Shown here in pieces: positions 1-9,353 of a stretch of 64,000 bases of DNA. The first letter of the stretch is position 1. Each line of letters begins with the position of its first letter. The translations under genes were made by a program, and so were the position numbers. The notes beneath the pieces are model-generated. The model ran no database searches. It was not told where the DNA came from and saw only the letters and a list, made by a program, of their open reading frames with translations. Origin of the DNA: Lachnoclostridium sp. UBA1308 (GTDB lineage: Bacteria > Bacillota > Clostridia > Lachnospirales > Lachnospiraceae); assembly GCA_002307215.1 (NCBI GenBank), contig DBTU01000012.1, positions 67,274 to 131,273 on the forward strand, given 5' to 3'.

Positions 1-71
1 TGTGAAATTGTTCTTTATTTCACACGATCTAACATTCTGTCACATTTGGTTTCTCTGCACTTCTTAGGCAA

Positions 72-2441
72 CTATTCTATATTGTTTGTCTCCCTGGTTG
101 TAATTCTTCTGACCTGAAGTGCTGTAAGAATACTGGCCATCATTGTAACGGCAAATATTAACATTGGGTACATAAAATAAATCTCAAGGGGCTTAATTAC
201 AAAATCAACATGACTGGTTCCCATAATCTTAAAGCACTGTACCGTTGAAATTTGTGCCAAGGGATTTGATAGCAGTGCTCCTAATACAGTAGATATCAAA
301 AGGATGATTCCAATCCGAAACGCCTGCCACTTGATGATAGCCCAATTGCTAAAGCCAATACTTTTCAGTACTCCGATTTCTCCTTTTTCCTTAGCAATAA
401 AAATCTTTTCCATCAACACTGCAACCAACATATTTATTATAATGATAACAATCACAATCAATCTTTTAATCCCTTCCAGCTGCCCAGCGATATCTCCTAT
501 CTGATTACGAATATATTCCTGCCCGTCATAAATCTCATATTTAGGATACCATTCTGCTATATCTGCCTTGCGCTTTTCTCTTACCTGTGAGTTAGGGTGA
601 TCCAGATATCTGACTTGGACTGCAGCTGCACCGATTGCTTGTGAATAATCCAGAGTCGCTTTCTCAGAAAAGCGCATGCTCTTACCCAGATTATTCATTG
701 ATTGATAAATAGCTGAAACCACAAAGTCCTGTTCCGTATTCCCGATTTTTATTTTGACGGTATCACCGATATTAGCACCTATACTATCTGCGGTTATGTA
801 GGTGAGTGCAACCTCATTTGCATACTTTGGTGCCTGACCATCGATATAGGTATACTGATCGGCATTTATATTGGTTCCCTGTTTAGTAAACGCTTTAATG
901 CTCTTATCCTGATAGGATACACTGTAGGTGAACATTGTTTCGCAGTAAACAGAAGTTGAAATTCCCTTGTTCGACAGGTCCGTTTTTATCTGATTTAGAT
1001 ATTCCTTGACATAATCTCTTCCTTTTTCTCTGAAGTCAGCGAGATTATTTTCATTAACCATATATACATCACTCGCTGCCATACTTAACATGGAAATCAT
1101 GCCGTCACCTCTCAGCGTATTGATTGTGTTAACCGGAAGTATTATCAAGATAACACCCAGCGTAAATGTAATAATTAACACACTGTATCTTCGTAATCCG
1201 CTCAGTATATCATTCAGGGATAGGAAGAAAGTCGCAGGAAGTTTGCTGTTGCTTAAGCTTATTAGGCCCTTTCTTTTATATCGTTCGCCGTTTGAGCCGT
1301 TCCTGATCGCATCAATGGGTGAAAATTTGTTCACTTGATGCGTACACCGATAGCAAAACAGCAGTACAACCGCAATAATCAAGACGGAACATATAAGATT
1401 TATAATCAGGGCTTCCCCGGTACTACTTACGATCATATTTTTAGATACCCGCTTTAAAAACATCTCACCAAACGGAATACTGGAAATGAATCCGATTATG
1501 GCTCCCACCACCGATATGGCAAAGTACTTGCTTATATAAAGACCCCTTACTTTACTGCTTCTGATCCCTATCGCTTTCATAATACCGATTTCTCTAAATT
1601 CCTCATTCAAGGTAAATGCAATCGTAAACCTAAGAATTACAAAGGAAATTAAAATCAGGCAAACACTTACCACTAAAAGTATGGCGGCAATCATCGTATC
1701 CATAATGTAGGTTGTCGAAACTAATTTTTGATCGCAGGTAACGAGGATATTAAACCCTTGCTTATCGAAATTCTTATTATAAGCCTCCAGCTTCTCGGTT
1801 TTGACGGAATAGATGGATCCAAAGCTCAAATCCGCACCGGTCTTCAATTTATCATAGTCATGATCACTGATGATAAGTCTTGCCGTCCCCATCATACTTG
1901 ATCCCAATAAAGCATCCTTACAATTATCCTTAATTGTAAATTGCATGCGGATCTCACCGTTCACTATTGTGATCACATCCCCGGTTTTTAAGGCATTATC
2001 CTCCATTACCTTAATCGGTAAGTAGATCTCACCATCATTTATTTTAGTAATAACTCTGTCGCTGCTATCAAAAAACTTCTGTTGCTTAATATAATAGCTA
2101 CTGATCAGGGCAATATTAGTCATGACAAACTCATTACCGTTCTTCAGCTTTATGTCATCACGAACCAAAAACATGTTCTCATCCCTGGTCCAGCTATCAA
2201 CATTTTTGTTTTCCTTTAAGAATTCGGTGATAGCCTGGTCATTATTTTCTTCATTAATCGTTAAAAAAATTTGATCACCGAGGCCTGCCTTAGTAAAATA
2301 ACTGTCAAGTGCCGAGGTTATTACAATCAGATTATTTACACTACTCGATATGAACATCGTCGCTAAAATAATAAAAATCAGCAGTATGATGTTCATCGTC
2401 TTTTTTCGTTTTAAATCTTTAGAGAGTATTCTATAATACAT
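72..2441 (-). CDS. FtsX-family ABC transporter permease, two repeated permease units
   Basis: This is a 789-residue integral membrane protein of the MacB/FtsX ABC permease superfamily. It has an N-terminal membrane anchor (about residues 15-37), an extracellular domain, three membrane segments near 250-370, a second anchor near 420, a second extracellular domain and three C-terminal segments. Both three-helix blocks carry the family signature, GIMKAIGIRSSK and then GVLKSIGFSNWA. Such proteins usually work with a separate ATPase in peptide resistance, lipoprotein handling or export. No ATPase gene lies on the right, so the partner is probably left of the window. The start at 2441 is supported by the ribosome site GAAAGGAGC. 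The substrate is unknown. Confidence 0.88.
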   Translation of the reverse strand: MYYRILSKDLKRKKTMNIILLIFIILATMFISSSVNNLIVITSALDSYFTKAGLGDQIFLTINEENNDQAITEFLKENKNVDSWTRDENMFLVRDDIKLKNGNEFVMTNIALISSYYIKQQKFFDSSDRVITKINDGEIYLPIKVMEDNALKTGDVITIVNGEIRMQFTIKDNCKDALLGSSMMGTARLIISDHDYDKLKTGADLSFGSIYSVKTEKLEAYNKNFDKQGFNILVTCDQKLVSTTYIMDTMIAAILLVVSVCLILISFVILRFTIAFTLNEEFREIGIMKAIGIRSSKVRGLYISKYFAISVVGAIIGFISSIPFGEMFLKRVSKNMIVSSTGEALIINLICSVLIIAVVLLFCYRCTHQVNKFSPIDAIRNGSNGERYKRKGLISLSNSKLPATFFLSLNDILSGLRRYSVLIITFTLGVILIILPVNTINTLRGDGMISMLSMAASDVYMVNENNLADFREKGRDYVKEYLNQIKTDLSNKGISTSVYCETMFTYSVSYQDKSIKAFTKQGTNINADQYTYIDGQAPKYANEVALTYITADSIGANIGDTVKIKIGNTEQDFVVSAIYQSMNNLGKSMRFSEKATLDYSQAIGAAAVQVRYLDHPNSQVREKRKADIAEWYPKYEIYDGQEYIRNQIGDIAGQLEGIKRLIVIVIIIINMLVAVLMEKIFIAKEKGEIGVLKSIGFSNWAIIKWQAFRIGIILLISTVLGALLSNPLAQISTVQCFKIMGTSHVDFVIKPLEIYFMYPMLIFAVTMMASILTALQVRRITTRETNNIE

Positions 2442-2452
2442 TCCAAGCTCCT

Positions 2453-2550
2453 TTCAAAAAACTATAATAAATCTTTGTGTATAGAAGGAGCTTTGCTCCT
2501 GTTCAAAAAACTATAATAAATCTTTGTGTATAGAAGGAGCTTTGCTCCTG
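2453..2550. repeat. Perfect 49-bp tandem duplication in the permease leader
   Basis: Two identical 49-bp units (2453-2501 and 2502-2550) lie directly upstream of the permease start. Each contains the inverted repeat AGGAGC-3 nt-GCTCCT. On the minus strand each unit offers an AGGAGC Shine-Dalgarno-like core, matching the one used just before the ATG. The rest of the 327-bp gap (2442-2768) holds AT-rich sequence and an ATATTA/TAATAT dyad near 2671-2697, but no gene that I can see. Confidence 0.9.
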
Positions 2551-2768
2551 TTCATTTCCACTGTGGTAATCTGATTGTAACAGGACAATTATTAAATAAT
2601 CCTTAAATCAAAATATTTTTTTCAGAAATATCTACAAACAATTTTATCCGCCCTGTAGTAATATTTTAGCATATATTATTACATGTACTAATATAATATA
2701 GTAATACTCCTAAGTACTCTTGGCATTGCATAACGATTATAGGGGTACTCTGCGTTTATGGAGGATTT

Positions 2769-3728
2769 ATGAAGAAGATTCTGCTTAAAACCTTGATTGT
2801 CAGTATAATGGTACTCCTACTCCCCTTCGTTCTGACCCTTCTGTTTGCAAAGAGTAAGGATTCTCCCTCACTTGAAGCAATGGATTTAACCATATATTAT
2901 GAAGTAAATGGCACAAAACAGGAGCTTTCCTTTGATAATTACCTGATTGGTGTGATAGCTGCTAACATGCCGGCGGCTTATGAGATGGAATCCTTGAAGG
3001 CCCAGGCAGTGATTGCCCGAACCTATGCATTGTATAATATGAATCTTCTCTCTAAGAATGATTCGGGCAAGACGAGTTTTACCACTTCACAGCTGGGTCT
3101 TTCCTACATCGGGCTTGACTCCCTGGAACAACTTTGGGGTACATCGGAATATAATACATATTTTTCAAAAATTGAAAATGCCGTATTTGCGACGAAGGAT
3201 AAGGTACTTGTCTTCCAGGATGAGCTAATTCTTCCTGTCTTTTTTGATACCGGTACAGGCCTCACCAGAAATGCCTCAGAGGCTTGGGGAGTCGATATTC
3301 CATACCTGATCAGTGTTTCCAGTAAACAAGATGTTACCTCTACCAATTACCTTCGTATTGAAGAATTTGAAGTCGCAGATCTTATCCAGACTCTCTCAAA
3401 TTATTATACCGAGCTTGACCTTTCGGAAAAGGATTTCTTTGACGAGGTCAAGATAACCTCCCGTGACAGCGCCGATTATGTACTAAAAATAGACCTTGGC
3501 AACAAAACCGTTTCCGGTGAAGAATTTGCCAAGGTCCTAGGGCTTGCATCAAGCCATTTTTATATAGAAGAATATGAAGGAAAAGCGCGCATCATCTGTA
3601 ATGGTGCCGGTCACGGTGTAGGCCTGAGTCAATACGGAGCCAATGCCATGGCAGAAGAAGGCTCGGATTATGTTGATCTCCTTAAGTATTACTATACCGG
3701 TGTTTCAATTGTCGATCTAGCTGAATGA
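2769..3728 (+). CDS. SpoIID/LytB-domain protein (stage II sporulation protein D-like)
   Basis: This 319-residue protein has an N-terminal membrane anchor (residues 5-27) and the SpoIID/LytB fold. In sporulation SpoIID is a peptidoglycan lytic transglycosylase that works with SpoIIP and SpoIIM during engulfment. Signatures visible are the MPAAYEMESLKAQAVIARTY block (residues 67-86) and the C-terminal GHGVGLSQYGANAMAEEG motif. The catalytic Glu of Bacillus SpoIID sits in a block reading (A/S)EMP; here the position is Asn66 (AANMP). A ribosome site (GGAGG) precedes the ATG. The 3' end overlaps the convergent transglutaminase gene by 47 bp. Isolation from a spoIIQ/spoIIID context means it could be a paralogue rather than SpoIID itself. 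Confidence 0.85.
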   Translation: MKKILLKTLIVSIMVLLLPFVLTLLFAKSKDSPSLEAMDLTIYYEVNGTKQELSFDNYLIGVIAANMPAAYEMESLKAQAVIARTYALYNMNLLSKNDSGKTSFTTSQLGLSYIGLDSLEQLWGTSEYNTYFSKIENAVFATKDKVLVFQDELILPVFFDTGTGLTRNASEAWGVDIPYLISVSSKQDVTSTNYLRIEEFEVADLIQTLSNYYTELDLSEKDFFDEVKITSRDSADYVLKIDLGNKTVSGEEFAKVLGLASSHFYIEEYEGKARIICNGAGHGVGLSQYGANAMAEEGSDYVDLLKYYYTGVSIVDLAE

Positions 3729-6114
3729 GGAAAATAAATTCCTCCAGCCATAGCTTCAACCGATTCGCTCCCAACTTCAGCCCTGATGACAACCCAAGGT
3801 GATAGTCATAAACCTGTTCCAGTTGCGCTTTTGTTACTTCTTTTTCTGCATACCGATAGCGCATGAAGATATTCGCCACCTCGCGGAAGGTAACATTATT
3901 ATACCGCAAATGCTCCTTCACCCTTTTTGATAGCATTAGGACGGTTTCCTGCTGATCCAGTGAATAGCCTTCTTTTTTTAGTAGTTGTAGGATTCTGAGG
4001 AACAAAAGGTACATCTTATTACTGCTATCTGCCTTTTGATAGGCCTTATGATAGCGATATCTTAGGACACAATAGTAAATAATTACTGCCAGAAGCAAGC
4101 TGAGCATAACGGCAAAAAAGATAAAAATTACATTTACTGCATTGTTTATTTTTTCTTTCACATGATTCGTCTGGTACTTCGTCATATCTATCGGATTCAT
4201 CGGCTGACTGCTCTGAGGAATAATTGGCATGACAACTCCCGCATTCCCTGATGCATTTTTATTAATATCCGCCCACTCCGTATATCTTGTATTGAAATAA
4301 GGCGCTGTCGCCTCAAATGGAATCCAGCCGATACCTTCAATATAAGCCTCCGCCCATGCATGGGCTCGATTGTTTTTTACCTCATAGATTCTATCCTCTG
4401 TTGTAGTGTCACAATTAACAACAAAACCCTCGACATACCTAGTCGGTACTCCGATGCATCTTGCTAGAACAGCCATGGCTGATGCAAAAGAGGTACAATA
4501 GCCTTCCTTACTTTCGAAAAGAAAATAGTCAACAAAGTCTTCGCCCTTCGGTGCTTTTTCCGGAGACAGGGTATAAGTGTATTTCACCAGATAGGCTTCA
4601 ATCGCTTTCAGCTTTTCATAAGTTGTATCATAATCAGCCGTAATATCCATGGCCAGTTGCTTCACTCTGTCCGGGAGCTCACTGGGCAGCGTCGTATCCC
4701 TGTCCTCAATTACCTTCGCCCGTTCTCCAAGTACCTGATAAATATTTTGTTTGTCAATCAATGAATCAATCTTGTCCTTATAAAATACATTATCCTGTAG
4801 CCAGTGTGCTGTTTCCTGATTGATTTGTGGTGCATTATCATAGGAAAAAGAATCCGCATCATTTAGCATCTTTTGAAAAGCTTCCCCTTGAAGATTCATA
4901 TCGAAATAATAGTTACGATAGGAGGTTCCCTTTCCGCGTGCCTTTTTAAATGTTATCTGCGCCGATTCATCGAAAAGCTTATGATAGGATGAGGTGATGT
5001 CATAGTAACTCGTCTTTAGCGGATAGAAAAAAGTTTTTGTCTTAATATTATGATAGTTGATTTTTATACTCCTGCTTTGTACAAATCTGTTGTTCTGCAA
5101 AACCTCCAAATCCTGTCTGGATATCGCGAAGAAAAGCTCCTCGTAATCCAGTAAATAATCCTCTTCATCTTTCAGATAATCCTTACGGCTTTTCTCCCAG
5201 CTGCTACCTGTATATACATCACTGATGGAGCCAGTCAGGTAAACCTTATCCCCTTGACTCAGTCCCTCAAGCAAAAGTGCAGTCCGTTTATCCTCCGTAA
5301 TTTCATTGTTATTTAAATTTCCGTTGTTATCACTATAACCAACTCGAGATACGGTAAATTCGATGCTGCTGTTTCCGAGGGTATAAGTCAGCTCAGTCCG
5401 CCATATTTCAATCTGATCGCTGATGTTTCGATACATATCTTTAACAAAGGTCCATTGAATCGGATCCGCCTTAGAGGGCATACTGACCGATAGAATTGTA
5501 AGAAGGAGACAGATTGGAGCAAGGTACAAAATTCCTTCCTTTTTATCCGAATGTCCTTCCTTTTTGCTGTAAATGATACCGCAAAGCTCAACGATAACAG
5601 TAACAATATAAAAAGTAGCAATCCCAACAGTAGCTTTATTCACATCAATCCGATTAACACAAAGCACCAATAGCGTTGCAATGATAATTGCACCCAACAC
5701 TAGCTTGGCTGTTTGTCTTTTTGTTATGAGATATAATAAAATCATTTCCGGTAGTGCCGTAATAAAAATGGTAAAGTTAGCAAATGATGCCTGATAAAGC
5801 TCCTCCGAACCATTATAAATCATGCACCAGTTGACATAGTCCATAAGACATTTAGCAGGATTCACCTTCAAAATCCAAAAAATCAATGCCGCAAGAGGAA
5901 TGATAGCTACCAACAGAATATAGCTGAGGATATTTTTCTTATATAGATCAAACAGGTAGACAATAAGCGCTGAAACAATCGAATATACCGCTGTCATTAT
6001 AATCGGTATATTCAAGGTGCAATATTGATTGATTGCCAATTCCAGTGCCCATGTTATAGCCATGCTTAATATGGAATGATATATCTGATATAGTCGTTCT
6101 TGATTCTTCAACAT
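3682..6114 (-). CDS. Membrane-bound transglutaminase-like protein (TgpA type, DUF4129 tail)
   Basis: This 810-residue protein starts with about six membrane helices (residues 10-210), followed by an extracellular region with a transglutaminase-like thiol protease core. A helix near 660-685 leads to a cytosolic DUF4129-type tail. The catalytic Cys is near residue 540 (GYCTSFASA) and the His near 585 (NNRAHAWAE); the acidic third position appears as Glu in WIPFEATA. Together with the DUF58 and MoxR genes it forms the conserved MoxR-DUF58-transglutaminase operon, whose physiological substrate is not settled. Its ATG overlaps the end of the DUF58 gene by 7 bp, implying translational coupling. Confidence 0.9.
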   Translation of the reverse strand: MLKNQERLYQIYHSILSMAITWALELAINQYCTLNIPIIMTAVYSIVSALIVYLFDLYKKNILSYILLVAIIPLAALIFWILKVNPAKCLMDYVNWCMIYNGSEELYQASFANFTIFITALPEMILLYLITKRQTAKLVLGAIIIATLLVLCVNRIDVNKATVGIATFYIVTVIVELCGIIYSKKEGHSDKKEGILYLAPICLLLTILSVSMPSKADPIQWTFVKDMYRNISDQIEIWRTELTYTLGNSSIEFTVSRVGYSDNNGNLNNNEITEDKRTALLLEGLSQGDKVYLTGSISDVYTGSSWEKSRKDYLKDEEDYLLDYEELFFAISRQDLEVLQNNRFVQSRSIKINYHNIKTKTFFYPLKTSYYDITSSYHKLFDESAQITFKKARGKGTSYRNYYFDMNLQGEAFQKMLNDADSFSYDNAPQINQETAHWLQDNVFYKDKIDSLIDKQNIYQVLGERAKVIEDRDTTLPSELPDRVKQLAMDITADYDTTYEKLKAIEAYLVKYTYTLSPEKAPKGEDFVDYFLFESKEGYCTSFASAMAVLARCIGVPTRYVEGFVVNCDTTTEDRIYEVKNNRAHAWAEAYIEGIGWIPFEATAPYFNTRYTEWADINKNASGNAGVVMPIIPQSSQPMNPIDMTKYQTNHVKEKINNAVNVIFIFFAVMLSLLLAVIIYYCVLRYRYHKAYQKADSSNKMYLLFLRILQLLKKEGYSLDQQETVLMLSKRVKEHLRYNNVTFREVANIFMRYRYAEKEVTKAQLEQVYDYHLGLSSGLKLGANRLKLWLEEFIFLIQLDRQLKHRYSNT

Positions 6115-7304
6115 GAAAAAGCCTCCCCCGTGAGGACATTACCGATCTCTTCCTCCGACATAATCTGATATATATTAACACCTGATTGTTTCATCATGTA
6201 TATAATCTTCTTTGTATCTTCTGAGATATCATCGCTGAGAAAGAGAATACTCACATGATTTCCGCCTGTAACCGCCGAAAGTGAAGCGATAGAAAGTTCC
6301 TTTGTCAGGTAATGGGTGGCAATGACACAAAACAACCCATCATCATGATACAATAGACTCTCGTTTAAAAGCGCATGAATCGGTATACTTCCCCGAAAAC
6401 GTATCTTCGCACAGGTTCTATAAAAGGCATCAAAATCATCTTTGGAGGAAATCGAAACCTGCTGCTTTCCGCCCAAATCATATAGAATGGTGGCGGGCGT
6501 TCTTCGAAGTGCGTAATAATTAGTAATTGCAAGTACGCTTTCAATAATCTTATCTTCGACAATTACTGCCTTAAGATCATCCTCTTTTACTTTCTTCAGA
6601 TCCATAAATACAGCAAGCTTAGCCTTAGGAATGTGTTGATATCTACGGCTGATCATTTCACGCATTTTTGCGGTTGCTTTCCAATGAATTACCTTTCGCG
6701 AATCTCCCGGATAATATTTTCTTAGTTCTGTATCGAGTTCTTCCTGTGCTGAATTAGTGAATCTCTGCGGATTTTTTACATCCTGCTGAAGGGGTGCAAT
6801 CCCCAGTTCCTCCAGCTGTACCACTCGGGGCAGAACCACTACCTTCAACTTATTACGAACGGGATATGTAATGCGGAACAGATAAAGAAAGTCCATGATC
6901 TCAACCGAATCCACACCAACGTAATATTCCCCTCTATAATTACATTTGATTCTGGTCTGAAGCTTTTCACTTTCGCCGGGAAGCAAGCTGTACCTTGTTG
7001 ACTTCACCGCTTCAATCATGGAGTTATCACCCAGGAAATTCACCTTAACATTGCGGTAGGTAATATAATCTTCATTAGCAATGATGAAGGAATATACGGT
7101 CCAATCTCCCTTCACTACCTGATAGTTATCCATTGATTGATAAAGCTTGAAGCGTGTATAAACATAAACAGTATATAAAAACGATATCAAGGGAATCAAA
7201 AGAGACAAATAAAAAAGTGCATATGAAATATTACCTCCGTAGTAAGAGGCAAATACACTGCAGCCTATAATTAAGACGATACTGATGAGACGGTTTATTT
7301 TCAT
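6108..7304 (-). CDS. DUF58 domain-containing membrane protein
   Basis: This 398-residue protein has two N-terminal membrane helices (about 5-45), a beta-rich region and a DUF58 core. The family hallmark is visible as YYPGDSRKVIHWKATAK near residues 195-210, followed by a von Willebrand A-like Rossmann segment beginning AVFMDLK. DUF58 proteins are near-constant partners of MoxR ATPases and are thought to act as adaptors between ATPase and membrane partner. Here the gene lies between MoxR (9 bp gap) and the transglutaminase gene (7 bp overlap). Specific function is unknown. Confidence 0.9.
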   Translation of the reverse strand: MKINRLISIVLIIGCSVFASYYGGNISYALFYLSLLIPLISFLYTVYVYTRFKLYQSMDNYQVVKGDWTVYSFIIANEDYITYRNVKVNFLGDNSMIEAVKSTRYSLLPGESEKLQTRIKCNYRGEYYVGVDSVEIMDFLYLFRITYPVRNKLKVVVLPRVVQLEELGIAPLQQDVKNPQRFTNSAQEELDTELRKYYPGDSRKVIHWKATAKMREMISRRYQHIPKAKLAVFMDLKKVKEDDLKAVIVEDKIIESVLAITNYYALRRTPATILYDLGGKQQVSISSKDDFDAFYRTCAKIRFRGSIPIHALLNESLLYHDDGLFCVIATHYLTKELSIASLSAVTGGNHVSILFLSDDISEDTKKIIYMMKQSGVNIYQIMSEEEIGNVLTGEAFSC

Positions 7305-7313
7305 GGTATTGTC

Positions 7314-8258
7314 CTATCTGCCTGCCAGTACGGGTACCTGAACCTTGGCAATTATGGATTTCAGAATGGTTGCCGTCTTTGCTTGAGAGATTCTTGCTTC
7401 CGAGGACAAAATAATACGATGTGAAAGAACCGGTTGGATCAATCGTATGATATCATCCGGTATACAGTAATCTCTTTCTGAAATATACGCGAGCGCCTGT
7501 GCTGCACGAAGCAGTGCCAAAGTTGCTCTTGGGCTTGCACCCAGTGAAATGTTGGCGTCCTTACGTGTTTCCTGGACAATCTTCGTGGTATAGGTAACCA
7601 ACTCCTGACAGATCATAATCTGCTCCACCTCTTGCTGCATCTTAAGAACAGTATCCCCATCAACCACCGGCTCCAGCTTCTTCCCCAACTGTTTACTAAG
7701 GAAACGATCGGCCATTACTTTTTCATCACCGGCCTTCGGATAACCAATGGAAATCTTCATCATAAAACGATCCAACTGTGCCTCAGGGAGATTATAGGTA
7801 CCAAGAAAATCTACCGGGTTTTGCGTTGCAATTACCATAAAGGGTCTATCAAGCGAATAGGTAACACCATCCACCGTTACCTGCTTCTCCTCCATTGCTT
7901 CCAGTAAGCTTGCTTGAGTCTTGGGCGAGGTCCGGTTAATCTCATCCGCCAATATGATATTATTCACGATTGCACCCTTACAATATTCAAATTTACCTGT
8001 CTGCATATTGTAAATGGACAATCCGGTAATGTCTCCCGGTAGTGTATCCGGTGTAAACTGTATTCTAGTGAACCCGCAGTCAATGGTCTGAGCCAGTGCC
8101 TTGGCAAGTGTTGTCTTTCCGACTCCCGGTACATCCTCTAAAAGCAGATGTCCGCCTGCAAGCAGCGTTATCAAGGTATATTCCAGAACTTCTCTCTTCC
8201 CAACAATCGTCTGCTCCATACTATGTAACATATTCTGAACTCTAAACTGATTCTCCAT
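7314..8258 (-). CDS. MoxR-family AAA+ ATPase
   Basis: A 314-residue AAA+ ATPase of the MoxR/RavA branch, first gene of a three-gene operon. Visible motifs are Walker A GVGKTTLAKAL (about residue 45), Walker B ILADEINR, the loop EAMEEKQVTVDG, sensor 1 ATQNP and the C-terminal lid with GASPRATLALL. MoxR ATPases act as chaperone-like remodelers, often helping metal insertion or assembly of DUF58/VWA partners. The ribosome site AGGGG precedes ATG at 8258, and a consensus-like promoter lies about 95 bp upstream. Confidence 0.93.
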   Translation of the reverse strand: MENQFRVQNMLHSMEQTIVGKREVLEYTLITLLAGGHLLLEDVPGVGKTTLAKALAQTIDCGFTRIQFTPDTLPGDITGLSIYNMQTGKFEYCKGAIVNNIILADEINRTSPKTQASLLEAMEEKQVTVDGVTYSLDRPFMVIATQNPVDFLGTYNLPEAQLDRFMMKISIGYPKAGDEKVMADRFLSKQLGKKLEPVVDGDTVLKMQQEVEQIMICQELVTYTTKIVQETRKDANISLGASPRATLALLRAAQALAYISERDYCIPDDIIRLIQPVLSHRIILSSEARISQAKTATILKSIIAKVQVPVLAGR

Positions 8259-8352
8259 AATTAAACCCCTTCTTTATCCCAATTAGTGTTATATTCTGAT
8301 TTCATGATGCTCAAGCCATAGCTTCTATGCCCTTAATATCAATTCTTCCATT

Positions 8353-8382
8353 ATTATACTTTAATTGGTTTATCCTCTGCAA
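8353..8382 (-). promoter_or_regulatory. Sigma-A-type promoter of the MoxR operon
   Basis: On the minus strand TTGCAG (8377-8382) is followed after 18 bp by TATAAT (8353-8358), leaving a leader of about 90 nt before the MoxR ATG. This assignment is from consensus match and position only. Confidence 0.55.
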
Positions 8383-8450
8383 TGTGCAATTACAACACCA
8401 ATTACAATATTTTTTGTACTATTTGCAATAAAAAATGGCATGCCTAAATA

Positions 8451-8492
8451 AAACTGCCAATTATTAACATTATTGTTAAATATCGGCAGTTT
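8451..8492 (-). terminator. Intrinsic terminator after mtnN
   Basis: AAACTGCC (8451-8458) pairs with GGCAGTTT (8485-8492), with an inner TTAAC/GTTAA pair. On the minus strand the stem ends in a T-rich run (TTTTATTT), 40 bp beyond the mtnN stop. The remaining bases of this 274-bp gap contain the MoxR promoter. Confidence 0.75.
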
Positions 8493-8532
8493 AATCATTA
8501 TAATCTTAAGTGCATATATCTGATTTCCTAAC

Positions 8533-9231
8533 TTATATTCTTGTCAACAAGGCTTCTAAGAGCTTAACCGTATGCCCGATTGCAATTTCTTCAAATTCCG
8601 CATAGCTCATTTCAGCACTATGATCCGCTTTGTCTGAAATTGCTCGGACCACCAAAAATGGTATATTATTTAAATAAGCGGTCTGCGCAACCGCAGCTCC
8701 CTCCATCTCAGTACAAAAACCACCAAAGTACTTGGACAGCCATTCCTTCTTAACATTGTCCGATATGAACTGATCGCCGCTGACAATCCGCCCGGTATGA
8801 ATTCCTACCTCGGGAATCACTTCCTTACATACCTCTTTCGCAAGTTCTAATAAACTTTCATTTGCCCGGAACACCGATTGGTCCATTCTTGGAATGATTC
8901 CAAGCTCATAGCCAAACCCGGTCGCATCCATATCATGCTGAAGCGTATCGGTTGAAAGTACAATATCTGCAATATCTATTTCATTACGAAGAGATCCTGC
9001 TACTCCTGTATTAATGACCGCATCCACCTGGTACAAATCAACAAGAATCTGAGTACAAACCGCTGCATTTACCTTTCCGATACCGCTTCGGACCACAACA
9101 ACCTCTTTACCCACCAGTATTCCCTCGCAAAATTCCATCGAGGCTATTATTTCTATGCTGGTATTTTGCATCTTACTCTTTAATACATTCACTTCTTCAT
9201 CCATCGCACCGATAATTGCAATCTTCTTCAT
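8533..9231 (-). CDS. mtnN: 5'-methylthioadenosine/S-adenosylhomocysteine nucleosidase
   Basis: A 232-residue cytosolic nucleosidase of the MTN/PNP-UDP phosphorylase fold that cleaves adenine from MTA, SAH and 5'-deoxyadenosine. It serves methionine salvage, methyl-donor recycling and AI-2 precursor supply. Seen: an N-terminal KIAIIGAMDEEV start, the GIGKVNAA glycine loop, the substrate block FCTEMEGAAVAQTA and the catalytic Asp in RAISDKAD. Length equals the family norm. A strong ribosome site (AGGAGGGG) fixes the start. Upstream, the string gatgatataagata occurs twice about 30 bp apart (9250-9290). It is monocistronic, with its own terminator. Confidence 0.95.
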   Translation of the reverse strand: MKKIAIIGAMDEEVNVLKSKMQNTSIEIIASMEFCEGILVGKEVVVVRSGIGKVNAAVCTQILVDLYQVDAVINTGVAGSLRNEIDIADIVLSTDTLQHDMDATGFGYELGIIPRMDQSVFRANESLLELAKEVCKEVIPEVGIHTGRIVSGDQFISDNVKKEWLSKYFGGFCTEMEGAAVAQTAYLNNIPFLVVRAISDKADHSAEMSYAEFEEIAIGHTVKLLEALLTRI

Positions 9232-9353
9232 GTCGATCCCCTCCTGATATCTTATATCATCTTTAAAATTATTCTATCTTATATCATCCTGAAACACAAA
9301 TAGATATTTCTTAATCACTAACCCTTGTTCCTATCTGTATTTTCGTGTTAATC

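Noticed and set aside
2..23. GTGAAAT/ATTTCAC inverted repeat at the window edge
   Set aside because: It has a short AT-rich stem without a T-run and context missing to the left; too weak to call a terminator for the permease gene.
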